Notes: generated from the letters alone by a model not told the origin. A stretch of 64,000 nucleotides of DNA from Psychrobacter sp. 4Dc (GCF_002836715.1 NZ_PJAT01000076.1:1-64000); one strand, 5' to 3'; counted from the stretch's first letter, positions 18,209-28,182 are shown. A program made the numbers and translations.

Positions 18209-19024
18209 GTGGAATTAATAACTTTTTTAGTAATAGGGGCGCTAGCAGGATTTGCTGCGGGGCTATTTGGAGTGGGCGGTGGGACTATTATCGTACCACT
18301 GCTATTTATTGTCTTTACGCAAATGGGTTACAGTCCTGACAGTATTATGCACTTGGCCTTGGGTACTTCACTGGCAACCATTATTGTCACGTCCATAAGC
18401 TCGCTCATGGCGCATAATAAGAAAGGCGCAGTCATGTGGCCTGTCTTTAAAAATCTGACGCCAGGCTTAGCAATAGGCTGCTTTTTAGGAGCAGGGATCG
18501 CAGGACAGATATCTGGTTTATATCTGCAGTTGATTGTTGGTGTGTTTTTGCTTTGGGTCGCTTATAAAATGTTTATGGGTGGTAAAAAGAAAGCAAATAG
18601 CGATGCTGGTAATGTTCATATAGCTTTGCCTTCAAAACCTAAGCAATTAGCAGCAGGGGCTGGCATCGGTATCGCTTCTGCTATTTTTGGGATTGGCGGT
18701 GGTAGCTTAACCGTACCTTATCTCACACGTTACGGTGTGGTTATGCAAAAAGCAGTTGGAACCTCAGCCGCATGTGGATTGCCGATCGCCATTGCAGGCG
18801 CGCTAGGGTTTATGTTCTTTGGCATGCAAGCTCAAGTCGACGTACCCAATACGATTGGCTTTGTTCACATCTATGCTTTTTTAGGCATTAGCATTATGAG
18901 CTTCTTTACCGCCAAGCTAGGCGCAAAAGTCGCTCACGCATTATCGCCGCAGTTGCTGAAAAAATGCTTTGCAGTACTGTTGACCGTCGTAGGCTGTTAC
19001 TTCTTATATAAAGGATTGCTCTAA
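18209..19024 (+). CDS. TauE/SafE-family sulfite/sulfur anion exporter-like permease
   Basis: Inner membrane protein of 271 residues with about eight hydrophobic segments arranged as two homologous halves, each opening with a glycine-rich loop (FGVGGGTIIVP near residue 20 and FGIGGGSLTVP near residue 160), the hallmark of TauE/SafE/DUF81 proteins. The start is GTG at 18209; AAGAAG at 18193-18198 serves as ribosome binding site. It follows the mesX-mesD-flavin reductase block by 113 bases, which hints at a sulfur compound as substrate, but members of this family carry diverse anions. Confidence 0.85.
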   Translation: MELITFLVIGALAGFAAGLFGVGGGTIIVPLLFIVFTQMGYSPDSIMHLALGTSLATIIVTSISSLMAHNKKGAVMWPVFKNLTPGLAIGCFLGAGIAGQISGLYLQLIVGVFLLWVAYKMFMGGKKKANSDAGNVHIALPSKPKQLAAGAGIGIASAIFGIGGGSLTVPYLTRYGVVMQKAVGTSAACGLPIAIAGALGFMFFGMQAQVDVPNTIGFVHIYAFLGISIMSFFTAKLGAKVAHALSPQLLKKCFAVLLTVVGCYFLYKGLL

Positions 19025-19083
19025 GTAATTTGAGATTAATTGACACTTGAAAGGATTCAAAGGCAGGTTTTCAATGAACTATT

Positions 19084-19116
19084 CGACTAGCTACATTCTT
19101 AAATTATAGCTAGTCG
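19084..19116. repeat. Inverted repeat between convergent genes
   Basis: CGACTAGCTA and TAGCTAGTCG pair across 13 bases. It sits between the TauE-like gene and the convergent small membrane protein gene but has no T run, so termination here is uncertain. Confidence 0.5.
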
Positions 19117-19170
19117 GTATGTGGCTATATGGGGAATATGTTGAGCCAGTTTCTTATTTAGCTAAATCAC

Positions 19171-19635
19171 TTAACCAAATACTCGCCACAATATCCAAAA
19201 TATTCCTATCATCAAGACAGCGATCGCGAGTAATCGTTTTAGCCAATAAGGCAGTAGAGGTTTCTTGTAGCCTAAGTCATTTAGCTGACTATCGACACCG
19301 TCTTGCAGCCCCTTAAACCCTTGACTCTGTTTGGTGGTTTTAACACGATTTTTTACCAATGGTCCAGGCTCGTCTTCCTCTTGCTCTCTATCAAAGCTGA
19401 TGGCTTGATTTGGAATGCCTTGTTTACTAGCGATGATGTTGAGCTTCTGTTGTTGCTTTACTTTCAGCTGGGTCTCATAAGCATCAATTCTACTTTTGGC
19501 TTCATCCATACTGATGTTTTCGTCTGCTGCCAAAGTTTTAATAGCCATTACTAGGTTGTTTTTTTCGACCATCATAATGACGTCTCTTGGCAACTTGGTA
19601 TTGACCGTTTTTGCGCTAGGGTCGGGGTTAAACAT
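19171..19635 (-). CDS. Hypothetical protein with C-terminal membrane anchor
   Basis: A 154-residue protein without a recognised family. A helical N-terminal section up to about residue 75 is rich in Lys, Asp and Gln and probably partly coiled; a charged middle section follows; the last ~22 residues form one hydrophobic segment (LLAIAVLMIGIFWILWRVFG), suggesting a tail-anchored inner membrane protein. Start at 19635 has the good ribosome binding site AAGGACAG. The ppa terminator lies just upstream, so it has its own promoter. Confidence 0.7.
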   Translation of the reverse strand: MFNPDPSAKTVNTKLPRDVIMMVEKNNLVMAIKTLAADENISMDEAKSRIDAYETQLKVKQQQKLNIIASKQGIPNQAISFDREQEEDEPGPLVKNRVKTTKQSQGFKGLQDGVDSQLNDLGYKKPLLPYWLKRLLAIAVLMIGIFWILWRVFG

Positions 19636-19713
19636 GACTGTCCTTATTACGGCGTATAAGTGTGAATGAGTGATATGCTCATTATAACCATGTTAGATAA
19701 GCAATGTTCAAGC

Positions 19714-19752
19714 AAAAAAATACCGCGGCCACTATGGTGACTGCGGTATTTT
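19714..19752 (-). terminator. Intrinsic terminator of ppa
   Basis: On the minus strand AAAATACCGC and GCGGTATTTT pair around a 16-base loop that can itself fold, followed by more T. Confidence 0.8.
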
Positions 19753-19792
19753 ATTATTTATCGTTACTGGCATTTTTGCCAATATTTGATAA

Positions 19793-20323
19793 TTATAGAT
19801 CTTTCCAGCGTTGGATAGACTCTTTGATGACTTCTTTCGCTTCTGCGACATCGCCCCAAGATTCAACAACCGTCGTACCAGCTTTTTTCAAGTCTTTATA
19901 ATGACTGAAATGGAACTCTAACTGGTTGATCAACTGCTTTGGTAGGTCTTCTAAGCTGTTGTAAGCATTGCCTGTGTCACGGTCATCAGCAGGTACGACA
20001 ACGATTTTGTCATCTACTTCGCCATCATCGACAAACTTCATCACACCGATAACTTTGGCTTTTAAGAAAATACCAGTCGGTAGTGGCTGCTCAGTCAATA
20101 GCAATACGTCAAGCTCATCGCCGTCTTCGTCAAGTGTTTGTGGGATGAAACCATAGTTACAAGGTTTGGCAAAAATCTGTGGATCAATACGGTCAAGCTC
20201 AAATACTGCTAATTCGCGATTCCACTCAATTTTATGGCTGCTACCAGCTGGGATCTCTACTACTACGTTGATGATGCCGCCGTCTACGTCGCCTGCGTCC
20301 AAAATTTTGTTAAAATCTGCCAT
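19793..20323 (-). CDS. ppa: Inorganic pyrophosphatase
   Basis: Hydrolyses pyrophosphate to phosphate, pulling biosynthetic reactions forward; soluble, Mg2+ dependent family I enzyme. The 176 residues equal the length of the E. coli enzyme. Metal-binding acidic residues are visible in DEDGDELDVLLL and DDRDTGNAYN, and the N-terminal EIPAGSSHKIEW segment is conserved. The start at 20323 (MADFNKIL) is chosen over an in-frame Met at 20335 because TGGAGC precedes it and the length fits. Monocistronic. Confidence 0.97.
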   Translation of the reverse strand: MADFNKILDAGDVDGGIINVVVEIPAGSSHKIEWNRELAVFELDRIDPQIFAKPCNYGFIPQTLDEDGDELDVLLLTEQPLPTGIFLKAKVIGVMKFVDDGEVDDKIVVVPADDRDTGNAYNSLEDLPKQLINQLEFHFSHYKDLKKAGTTVVESWGDVAEAKEVIKESIQRWKDL

Positions 20324-20517
20324 AAAATGCTCCAATTTGCTTTTGTTTTAAATGTTTGAATAAGGGGTTGAGCTAGGGAGACAGCGAGGATAGTTGCTGC
20401 GTCCAATTTGTACTGCATGCGATTATAGCAAGTTTGTACTGAATTTTCTCTTAATGCTTAAGTCTAAGCGTGCAAGATATTATGCAAAAAAAGATTATGC
20501 AAAAACGGACTCAAAAT

Positions 20518-21405
20518 TTACTTGGGCGCGATAGCTCGCAACTCAATCAACCCAGCATGACGCTTGGCGATGTTATCAATAAGTTTTTGAGTGACTGTCT
20601 CATAGCTGAATGAATCGCTCATTTGCTGCTCGGTCTGCGCCTCTGGCTCTGTTTGCTCTGAATCTGTCTGCATGGCTACAAAGTCAGACAATCGCAACAT
20701 TTGCATGCCAGCATAGCCACAAGGATTAATGGCGTTAAATGAAGACAAGTCACAATTTAAATTAATCGCAATACCATGGTAGCTAAAGCCATGCTTAATC
20801 TTAAAGCCTAGCGAGGCCATTTTGCCAAGCATAATCTTATTATCAAGGGAGTTGTCATCTGTAGAGGTGCTGTCATCTGTTGCAGCAGTATCTGCATATA
20901 AGTAGACACCAGGGGCATCGCGGCGCGCATGAGCACTGATATTGTCACTATTAGATGGTGAGCTACGCAAACAGTCATTGATGACGTCTTCTATCGCTTG
21001 CTCAGCATGGGAGACGAGATTGCGTACACTCCATTTGAGACTGTCCAAGTCAAACAACCAATAGAGCACTAACTGTCCATGACCGTGCCATGTCACCTGA
21101 CCACCGCGATCGGTCTTAATGATAGGAGTGTCAGTGCGCTGTAATATATGCTCTTCTTTGCCTGCCTGTCCAAGCGTGTAGACATCGTTATGATCAACAA
21201 TCCACAATTCATCAGGCGTACGCAGCCCTTGTTGTTTTTTTAGATCGATACGTTCAAGGGTGCGTGCCAGCATCGCATCGAGAGTAGGGACATAATCGGC
21301 CGCTGAGAGAGATTTTCTGACAAGCGTGCCATTAAGGGGTTGTGTGTCATTTTGCATGAGAGTATCTGTCTTATTATTATCAAGTTTAAAATAAATAATG
21401 CTCAT
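20518..21405 (-). CDS. lipB: Octanoyltransferase (lipoate biosynthesis)
   Basis: Transfers octanoyl from ACP to the lipoyl domains of 2-oxoacid dehydrogenases and GcvH. The family signature RGGQVTWHGHGQL is present in the first half, the catalytic Lys in GKMASLG and the catalytic Cys in CGYAGM. At 295 residues it is longer than the usual 210-250: an acidic Ser/Thr/Asp insertion of about 20-25 residues precedes the catalytic Lys, and the C-terminal part has a Glu/Gln-rich stretch. The start is unclear; Met at 21357 is an alternative giving 279 residues. No lipA is adjacent in the window. Confidence 0.92.
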   Translation of the reverse strand: MSIIYFKLDNNKTDTLMQNDTQPLNGTLVRKSLSAADYVPTLDAMLARTLERIDLKKQQGLRTPDELWIVDHNDVYTLGQAGKEEHILQRTDTPIIKTDRGGQVTWHGHGQLVLYWLFDLDSLKWSVRNLVSHAEQAIEDVINDCLRSSPSNSDNISAHARRDAPGVYLYADTAATDDSTSTDDNSLDNKIMLGKMASLGFKIKHGFSYHGIAINLNCDLSSFNAINPCGYAGMQMLRLSDFVAMQTDSEQTEPEAQTEQQMSDSFSYETVTQKLIDNIAKRHAGLIELRAIAPK

Positions 21406-21763
21406 CGGTAGTGTAGCAGTTTTGGCGACTATCGCCCAAAATTATATACTGTTGTAATGTCTGCAAGTGGCGTAAATGCTAATAGCAATCAGCTAACAAT
21501 GGACGAAGAAGTAACTGGTATAGAACAGTGGTAAGTCGCTTATAAAGGTACTGCTAGTACAGACGCAGTAGTCAACCAAAGATGCTGTTCATTGCTCAGT
21601 CGATGCGCTACATTAAAGTATGATGAATGGAATCTGATGAAATTTATAGTCAGAGTAGGTTATCAAAGAGCGCACCTGACTAGAAAGATAGAGCCTCTAA
21701 CCCAATATAATGTAGTGACTACAAACCTTATGACTATTACTATGATTATGACAAGGAAGACAA
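21406..21763. other. Divergent intergenic region between lipB and the aldehyde dehydrogenase
   Basis: 358 bases. The only notable site is TATAAT at 21706-21711, a possible -10 for the dehydrogenase gene, without a convincing -35. No conserved gene was found in either direction. Confidence 0.45.
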
Positions 21764-23248
21764 ATGACAGATAGCAACCAAAGCGCCCATGAGCAGCCAG
21801 TGACCGAGACCGGTTTTGCGCTGCAGCGTGTGCCTGAAGCCCTAAGTACGGCGACGACTATCGATGAGATGAAAGCGCAATTTTCACGCTTGCAAATGTT
21901 AAGCCGTACCCAGCCAATCAATGATTGGGGCACTCGTACGACGCAGCTAGACAATCTAGAAGTGATGCTTAGCGATAACCAAGAGAGTTTTGCAAAGGCG
22001 ATTAGTGCAGATTTTGGCTATCGTAGCCAGTCAGAGACGCAGTTTGCTGAGTTATTTCCTAGCTTTACCGGTATTAGCCATGCCAAAAAACACGGCAAAA
22101 AATGGATGAAAGCACATCGTGCGCCGATTTCAGCGCTGTATATGCCAGCCCATAATGAAATCCAGCCTCAGCCATTGGGTGTGGTCGGTATTATGGTGCC
22201 TTGGAACTATCCGTTATTTTTAGCAATTGGCCCGATGATTGATGCAATCACCGCAGGTAACCGCATTATGGTCAAAATGAGTGAGGCCGCGCCGCAATTT
22301 GCTCAGACGTTTGCTGACGCCATTGCTCGTTATTTTTCGCCAGATATGATCTGTGTGGTGCTCGGTGAAGTTGAGATTGCCGCCGCCTTTAGTGAGCTAC
22401 CATTTGACCATCTTCTATATACCGGATCGACTGCGGTGGGCAAAAAAGTCATGGCTGCCGCTGCACCAAATCTAACGCCAGTGACGCTTGAGCTTGGTGG
22501 CAAATCACCAGTGATCGTACTAGATGATGCCAATCTAGAGTCTGTCGTCAATCGAGTGATGATGGGTAAGACACTAAATGCTGGACAGACGTGTATTGCG
22601 CCAGATTATGTCTTGATTCAGCGCCAATACCATGACCAGTTTATCCAACTCGCAAAAGAGTGGATGACCAAGCATTATCCTAATATTGAAGAAAACCCAG
22701 ATTACTCTCGCATTATTAATGGTGAGCAGTTCAAACGGGTAAAAGGCTATCTAGATGCGCTAACAGGTGGCGAGGTACATGCGTTAACTGGCGCCGAACC
22801 CAATATAGAGACCCGTCTCATGCCGCCAGTCATCGTCAGCGAGCCTGCGACTGACAGCGACCTCATGCAAAATGAAATTTTTGCTCCGATATTGCCGCTG
22901 ATGCATTATGAGACGCTTGATGATGCCATTTACTTTGTGAACTCGCGTCCACGCCCATTGGCGCTATATGTGTTCAGTGATAACTACAGCAGTATCGAAA
23001 ACGTGCGTAATAATACGGTCTCGGGTGGCTTATGTATCAACGAAGTTTTGATACATGTGGCTCAGCACGATTTGCCGTTTGGTGGTGTGGGTGACTCTGG
23101 TACTGGCGCGTATCACGGTAAGGCTGGTTTTGAACGTCTCAGCCATATGAAGCCAATTTTTGTACAAACCAAGCTCAATGGTCTGAATTTATTATTGCCG
23201 CCTTATGGTGGACTGTTTAAAAAGGCGATGGCGCTGTTTTTAAAATAA
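21764..23248 (+). CDS. Coniferyl aldehyde dehydrogenase-like ALDH
   Basis: NAD(P)-dependent aldehyde oxidation to the acid. The 494-residue ALDH-fold protein has the cofactor segment MVPWNYPLFLAIGP near residue 145, the general base Glu243 in LELGGKSP and the nucleophile Cys277 in NAGQTCIAPDY, the last being the form typical of class 3-like and coniferyl-aldehyde dehydrogenases. The hydrophobic C-terminus (FKKAMALFLK) resembles membrane-associating fatty aldehyde dehydrogenases. With an Acr1-like reductase nearby, a fatty aldehyde substrate is conceivable. The final codons run into a 30-bp tandem repeat. Ribosome binding site AAGGAAG. Confidence 0.88.
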   Translation: MTDSNQSAHEQPVTETGFALQRVPEALSTATTIDEMKAQFSRLQMLSRTQPINDWGTRTTQLDNLEVMLSDNQESFAKAISADFGYRSQSETQFAELFPSFTGISHAKKHGKKWMKAHRAPISALYMPAHNEIQPQPLGVVGIMVPWNYPLFLAIGPMIDAITAGNRIMVKMSEAAPQFAQTFADAIARYFSPDMICVVLGEVEIAAAFSELPFDHLLYTGSTAVGKKVMAAAAPNLTPVTLELGGKSPVIVLDDANLESVVNRVMMGKTLNAGQTCIAPDYVLIQRQYHDQFIQLAKEWMTKHYPNIEENPDYSRIINGEQFKRVKGYLDALTGGEVHALTGAEPNIETRLMPPVIVSEPATDSDLMQNEIFAPILPLMHYETLDDAIYFVNSRPRPLALYVFSDNYSSIENVRNNTVSGGLCINEVLIHVAQHDLPFGGVGDSGTGAYHGKAGFERLSHMKPIFVQTKLNGLNLLLPPYGGLFKKAMALFLK

Positions 23249-23325
23249 CTGTTCTTGAAATAAAGGTCTTTAAAATAACCGCTCTTAAAAGAGTTGTCTT
23301 TAAAGTAACTATTCTTGAAGTAGAC
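23236..23325. repeat. Three imperfect 30-bp tandem repeats over the 3' end of the aldehyde dehydrogenase gene
   Basis: Units at 23236-23265, 23266-23295 and 23296-23325 share the pattern GTCTTTAAARTAACYRYTCT followed by TRAA; a decayed fourth begins at 23326. The first unit encodes the last residues and stop of the dehydrogenase. Confidence 0.8.
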
Positions 23326-23700
23326 GTTTTATAGTAGCTATAGAAAGTAATAGTGACCTTTTTTAATCGATACCATAACCAATAGCACCTACCCAGATAG
23401 GTGCTATTTTTTTGTCTAAAATATGAATTTATAAACATGGATTTCTAAAATTAAGAGCGACTTATCTTAAGAGCTTTATCAAAATTATCGTAAATTTATC
23501 TAATGCGTTAATCGACAAATAAGCGTTTGTCATCACTTCTATAAATCGCTACACTTTGTAGTAAGTCTAAACAACAGTAGATAGTAGCTGAATGGTCTAT
23601 GGCTAGCCTTGGTAAACTTGTTATAGCGACGTTCAGCTTTTTTAGCTCTATTGTTTTAATAGTGATTTCATGCCGATACAACATAATAATAGGAAAGAGT
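23249..23700. other. Intergenic region before the fused ABC transporter gene
   Basis: 452 bases holding most of the 30-bp repeats, the terminator at 23381-23413, then an AT-rich leader. Reading frame stays open upstream of the transporter start from 23599, but the signal peptide and AGGAAAG site support 23701. No other gene was found. Confidence 0.5.
23381..23413 (+). terminator. Intrinsic terminator of the aldehyde dehydrogenase gene
   Basis: AATAGCACCTA / TAGGTGCTATT stem, loop CCCAGA, seven T. Confidence 0.88.
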
Positions 23701-25629
23701 ATGCGCCAATGGATTGCATTAAGCTTACTGTGGATGAGCGCGATACTACTGCCTGTATCGGCGTCAGCGGCATGTGAATCACCGATCAAATTTGGGGCAC
23801 TGACATGGGAGAGTGGACAATTTACCTCCAGCGTACTCAGACATATCGTAGAAGATGGGTACGGCTGCACAGTAGAGGAAGTACCAGGAGCAGGGCCTGC
23901 ACTTGATACAGCGCTCTCACAGAATGACATTCAGGTCATCGGGGAGCAGTGGGTTGGTCGCTCGCCAATCATGGAAAAAGCCATTGAGCAAAATAAAGTA
24001 GCCATCATCGGCGATACGCTAAAAGGTGGTGCAACTCAAGGCTGGTACGTCCCGCGATACGTCTTGGAAGAGAATCCAGGACTTCGCAGCTATCAAGATT
24101 TGCCTAAATATACTGAGCTATTTAAAGACCCTGAAGATCCTGGTAAATCTCGCTTTATGAACTGCCCCTCTGGTTGGACGTGTGAGATTTTTAACACACG
24201 TTTGCTAAAAACCACCGGTCTAGACAGCCTTTTCAACAACGCACATCCTGGTACGGGTGCTGCTCTCGATGCCGAAATTGCCTCTGCTTTTGAACAGCAT
24301 AAGCCACTGTTGTTTTACTACTGGCAACCCACTGGGCTAATGGCAAAATATGACCTTGCGCCATTAGAGTTTCCAGCTTATGAGGATGCTTGTTGGCAAA
24401 ATCTGCTGCTCGCTGATGGTAAGATGGATTGCGTGTCAGGATTCCCAGTATCGCCGTTAGGTATTGCCGTTTCTACCCCATTTATCGAATCCAATCCTGA
24501 ACTAGCAGCTGTCTTTGAAAAGGTGCAATTTACCTCTGATGAGCTAAACGGTGCTATCTTGGAGATGAGCGAAAGTAAACGCACTGGCGATGAGCAAGCC
24601 ATGGTGTTTTTGCGTGACAACCCAGAGGTTTGGCAAGCATGGTTATCCGATGAGGCTGCTACCAATCTCGCTACCAAGTTAGGTCTTAGCTCAACGGGTG
24701 CTATTTCTACAGAAGCAACTGCATCTAGTATCAATGTGTCAGCGCTCGCCTCAAGCTTTCCTTCATGGTCGCTTGAGACCCCACTCAATAATGCTTTAGC
24801 AAATTTGGTCCAAAACTATGGTGATGTATTTCGTACTATTAGCACGATGGCGCTTACTTATCTGCTACTACCTATTGAACGATTATTAACGGTTATCCCA
24901 CCTTGGCTGATTATTGCATTTGTGACTGTGCTTGGCTGGTTCGGTGTCCGTAAGATTTGGTTCGCGCTGGCATGTGGTGCAGGGTTGTTTTTGATTGGTG
25001 CTTTTGGCTTATGGGGCGCATTAATTGACACTCTAGCGCTGCTTATCGTATCGGTACTGGTCACGGTGGTGATTGGTATTCCTATTGGTATCGCTATGTC
25101 AGGTAGCAAACTGCTACGCAAGACTGTGACGCCAGTGCTAGATATCATGCAGACCATGCCGAGTTTTGTATATCTTATACCAGTGCTGATGTTGTTTGGT
25201 ATTGGTAAAGTGCCTGCGTTATTCGCGACTGTGATTTATGCACTGCCACCCTTGATTCGTCTGACGACATTGGGGATTACGCAAGTCAATCATGAAATGG
25301 TCGAAGCAGGACGATCCTTTGGTAGTACCCACCTACAGCTGCTCCTTTGGATTAAATTGCCACAAGCGTTGCCCAGTATTATGGCAGGTATCAATCAGGC
25401 CGTAATGATGTCACTTGCCATGGTGGTATTGGCCTCAATGATTGGTGCTCCTGGGCTTGGTGAAGATGTATTGCAGTCTATCCAAACGCTCAATATCGGT
25501 CAGGGTCTACAAGCAGGTACGGCCATCGTTATCGTTGCTATTATCATTGACCGTATCACGCAAGCATTCGGTCAAGGTAAGCGTACCCGTCAAAAAACCA
25601 TCGAAGCAGGCAGACGTCCGATTGGATAG
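23701..25629 (+). CDS. Fused substrate-binding and permease protein of a glycine betaine/proline-type ABC importer
   Basis: A 642-residue protein joining two subunits. Residues 1-24 are a signal peptide ending at SASA; residues ~25-310 are an OpuAC/ProX-like binding domain (opening CESPIKFGALTWESGQ); a linker follows; from ~380 on there are several membrane segments with a BPD-type permease domain including the EAG loop (MVEAGRSFGS near residue 540). Most OpuA fusions place the binding domain after the permease; here it comes first. Imports compatible solutes such as betaine or proline (family inference). Start at 23701 is chosen for AGGAAAG and the signal peptide. The ATPase gene follows 85 bases later. 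Confidence 0.88.
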   Translation: MRQWIALSLLWMSAILLPVSASAACESPIKFGALTWESGQFTSSVLRHIVEDGYGCTVEEVPGAGPALDTALSQNDIQVIGEQWVGRSPIMEKAIEQNKVAIIGDTLKGGATQGWYVPRYVLEENPGLRSYQDLPKYTELFKDPEDPGKSRFMNCPSGWTCEIFNTRLLKTTGLDSLFNNAHPGTGAALDAEIASAFEQHKPLLFYYWQPTGLMAKYDLAPLEFPAYEDACWQNLLLADGKMDCVSGFPVSPLGIAVSTPFIESNPELAAVFEKVQFTSDELNGAILEMSESKRTGDEQAMVFLRDNPEVWQAWLSDEAATNLATKLGLSSTGAISTEATASSINVSALASSFPSWSLETPLNNALANLVQNYGDVFRTISTMALTYLLLPIERLLTVIPPWLIIAFVTVLGWFGVRKIWFALACGAGLFLIGAFGLWGALIDTLALLIVSVLVTVVIGIPIGIAMSGSKLLRKTVTPVLDIMQTMPSFVYLIPVLMLFGIGKVPALFATVIYALPPLIRLTTLGITQVNHEMVEAGRSFGSTHLQLLLWIKLPQALPSIMAGINQAVMMSLAMVVLASMIGAPGLGEDVLQSIQTLNIGQGLQAGTAIVIVAIIIDRITQAFGQGKRTRQKTIEAGRRPIG

Positions 25630-25714
25630 AAAATTATCTAGTGGTATACGATTGAACCCATGGTAATTGACCGAAGCCCTGATAATAAAAACTACGTGAA
25701 TAGTGAGAGCACCG

Positions 25715-26626
25715 ATGAATCATATTCAATTAAAAAATATCAGTAAGATTTATAATGCCAATAGCACGCAGGCACAGTCTGCATTGGCATTGCTGGCTGA
25801 GGGTATGGATAGCATCAAAGTAAAAGAGCAAACGGGCTATTCAGTTGGTCTTTATGATATCAATCTAGATATCAAGGTAGGCGAGTTGCATTGTATTATG
25901 GGGCTATCAGGCTCTGGCAAGTCAACGCTGATACGTCATATTAACCGCTTGATAGATCCAACCAGTGGCGAGATATGGGTAGATACTGTTCTGAATAGAG
26001 AACATGCGAGTCATACAATGACTGGTAGGCAATCAGCGACAGCTAATACAAGTACGGTAGTAGAAGAGAGTTCTGCTACGGCTATTAATATTTTAGCGCT
26101 CAACGATAAGCAGTTGCAGTATTATCGTCAGCAGACAGTCAGTATGGTTTTTCAGCATTTCGGCTTAGTGCCACACATGACGGTCATACAAAACGTCGCT
26201 TATGGGCTGCGTGTCCGAAAAATGAGCGCAAACGAGCGACACGAAACGGCTCGACATTGGCTGAATGAAGTCGGTCTATCCAATTTGGAAAACAGCTACC
26301 CTGATGAGCTCTCAGGGGGTATGCAGCAGCGCGTTGGTTTGGCTCGTGCCTTAGCGACGGATAATCCAATTTTGCTAATGGATGAAGCGTTCTCTGCACT
26401 TGATCCGCTCATTCGCGCTCAACTGCAAGACCAATTACTCGAATTGCAAGAGCGATTGAACAAAACCATTGTATTTATTACCCATGATATTGATGAAGCT
26501 GTCAAAGTAGGTCAGCGTATCAGTATGCTAAATGGTGGTCGACTCATACAAACGGGGACACCAAACGAGTTGCGGCATAATCCTGCTGATGATTATGTGG
26601 AGCAGTTTATGAGTGCGAAAGCGTAA
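25715..26626 (+). CDS. Glycine betaine/proline-type ABC transporter ATPase
   Basis: Energises the fused permease encoded just upstream. 303 residues with Walker A GLSGSGKST (63-71), Q-loop in VFQHFGL, signature LSGGMQQR and Walker B ILLMDEAFSALD, followed by the switch His in FITHDIDEA. Between Walker A and the Q-loop lies an unusual insertion of about 35 residues rich in Ser, Thr and Ala. The C-terminal CBS domains of ProV/OpuAA are missing, so ionic-strength sensing by those domains is not expected. Start 25715 is preferred over an in-frame GTG at 25703, which would overlap the GAGAG ribosome binding site. Confidence 0.9.
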   Translation: MNHIQLKNISKIYNANSTQAQSALALLAEGMDSIKVKEQTGYSVGLYDINLDIKVGELHCIMGLSGSGKSTLIRHINRLIDPTSGEIWVDTVLNREHASHTMTGRQSATANTSTVVEESSATAINILALNDKQLQYYRQQTVSMVFQHFGLVPHMTVIQNVAYGLRVRKMSANERHETARHWLNEVGLSNLENSYPDELSGGMQQRVGLARALATDNPILLMDEAFSALDPLIRAQLQDQLLELQERLNKTIVFITHDIDEAVKVGQRISMLNGGRLIQTGTPNELRHNPADDYVEQFMSAKA

Positions 26627-26892
26627 GCCGTGTTAACCATCCATGAATAGGTTGTCTGGATAGACTGATACGATGTTTTTATGAATGGTCTGAGTAATTG
26701 TTTTATTGGAATTTTACTGTTCTTTTTCGGCAATCAAAAGTGAACTCTGAAATAAATACCAAACTTCGTTATACTGAACGGTTTATCGATGGCTCATAAT
26801 GAATGAGCGTGTATTGTTTATCGTCCACATATGATGTCGCTTTGTCTATCAAATGACGTTTGTTTCTTATTTTGCACTTTTAAGGCCATAGC

Positions 26893-28119
26893 ATGACTGT
26901 TTCTTATGCACCTATTATTACTTCATTGCTTGATAATGATTTGTACAAATTTACGATGTTACAAGCCATGCTGCATCAGTTCCCGCAAACTCATGGTGTT
27001 TATCGCTTTCGCTGCCGTAATAACAAAGATGCCGCCTATCCATTGGCTGATATCCAAAAAGATCTAGAGCAGCAACTAGACAGCTTATGCGAATTGCGCT
27101 TTTTGCCAGATGAGCTAGAGTACTTACGTAGCTTACGCTTTATTCGCTCAGATTTCGTTGATTATCTAGAATTATTTAAGCTAAAACGCCGCTTCATTAC
27201 GGTAAGTACAGACGATAAAGGTCGCCTGTTTATCGACATCGAAGGGCCAATGATTCAAGCGATGTTCTTTGAAGTATTTGTACTAGCCATTGTCAATGAG
27301 CTGTATTTTAATGCGCTATCTAATGACAGCGTGATTGAAGAAGGACAACGTCGCCTCGATGCAAAAGTAGCGCTATTACATCAGTATGCCGAAGAGCAAA
27401 CCCAGTACGATCAGGATACACCGCCATTTATCGTCGCTGATTTTGGCACGCGTAGACGTTTTAGTCGACGCTGGCAGGCACATGTAGTGGAGACGCTACA
27501 TAAAGCCGAGCCAAAGATAGTCGGTGGTACATCTAACGTGTATTTGGCCAAGCAATTAGGGATGACGCCAATAGGCACCATGGCACATGAGTTTATGCAG
27601 GCGTTTCAGGCATTAGATGTGCGTCTGCGTGATTCACAAAAAGCCGCACTTGAAGCGTGGGTGCATGAGTATCGTGGCGACTTAGGTATTGCATTGACAG
27701 ATGTAGTCGGCATGGATGCGTTCTTACGTGATTTCGACTTGTATTTTGCTAAGCTATTCGACGGTCTGCGTCATGATAGTGGCGACCCTTACATCTGGGG
27801 CGATAAGGCGATTGCCCATTATGAGAAGTTAAAAATAGATCCAAAAACCAAGATTCTAACTTTTAGCGATGGCTTAAATTTAGAGAAGGCGTGGGAGCTG
27901 CATCAATACTTTAAAGGTCGCATCAGAACCAGTTTTGGTATTGGCACCAATCTGACCAATGATATGGGCATTACGCCGATTAATATCGTGCTTAAATTGG
28001 TAGAGTGCAATGGTCAGCCAGTCGCCAAGCTGTCTGATAGCCCAGGCAAGACCATGATCAATAACGACACGTATCTTGCCTATCTGCGCCAAGTCTTTGA
28101 GGTTGACGAACCAGAGTAA
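26893..28119 (+). CDS. pncB: Nicotinate phosphoribosyltransferase
   Basis: Forms nicotinate mononucleotide from nicotinate and PRPP in NAD salvage, cytoplasmic. The 408 residues equal the normal bacterial PncB length. Typical segments are the start [32 protein letters not shown], the [10 protein letters not shown] segment near residue 218 and [11 protein letters not shown]. Monocistronic; 266 bases upstream contain no gene, and a terminator follows that ends against the convergent xseB gene. Confidence 0.96.
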   Translation: MTVSYAPIITSLLDNDLYKFTMLQAMLHQFPQTHGVYRFRCRNNKDAAYPLADIQKDLEQQLDSLCELRFLPDELEYLRSLRFIRSDFVDYLELFKLKRRFITVSTDDKGRLFIDIEGPMIQAMFFEVFVLAIVNELYFNALSNDSVIEEGQRRLDAKVALLHQYAEEQTQYDQDTPPFIVADFGTRRRFSRRWQAHVVETLHKAEPKIVGGTSNVYLAKQLGMTPIGTMAHEFMQAFQALDVRLRDSQKAALEAWVHEYRGDLGIALTDVVGMDAFLRDFDLYFAKLFDGLRHDSGDPYIWGDKAIAHYEKLKIDPKTKILTFSDGLNLEKAWELHQYFKGRIRTSFGIGTNLTNDMGITPINIVLKLVECNGQPVAKLSDSPGKTMINNDTYLAYLRQVFEVDEPE

Positions 28120-28182
28120 ACCGAATGTCAAACTGTTGCGTTGTCAAATGTGCCAAATGAGATTGATGCGCTTGGTTTGGCC

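Noticed and set aside
19119-19554. Plus-strand frames opposite the tail-anchored protein gene
   Set aside because: No family resemblance; the minus-strand frame has a good AAGGA site and a plausible membrane anchor.
23217-23438. Minus-strand frame with repeated VILKT units across the 30-bp repeats
   Set aside because: The protein repeat merely reflects the DNA repeat; it runs through the terminator and has no ribosome binding site.
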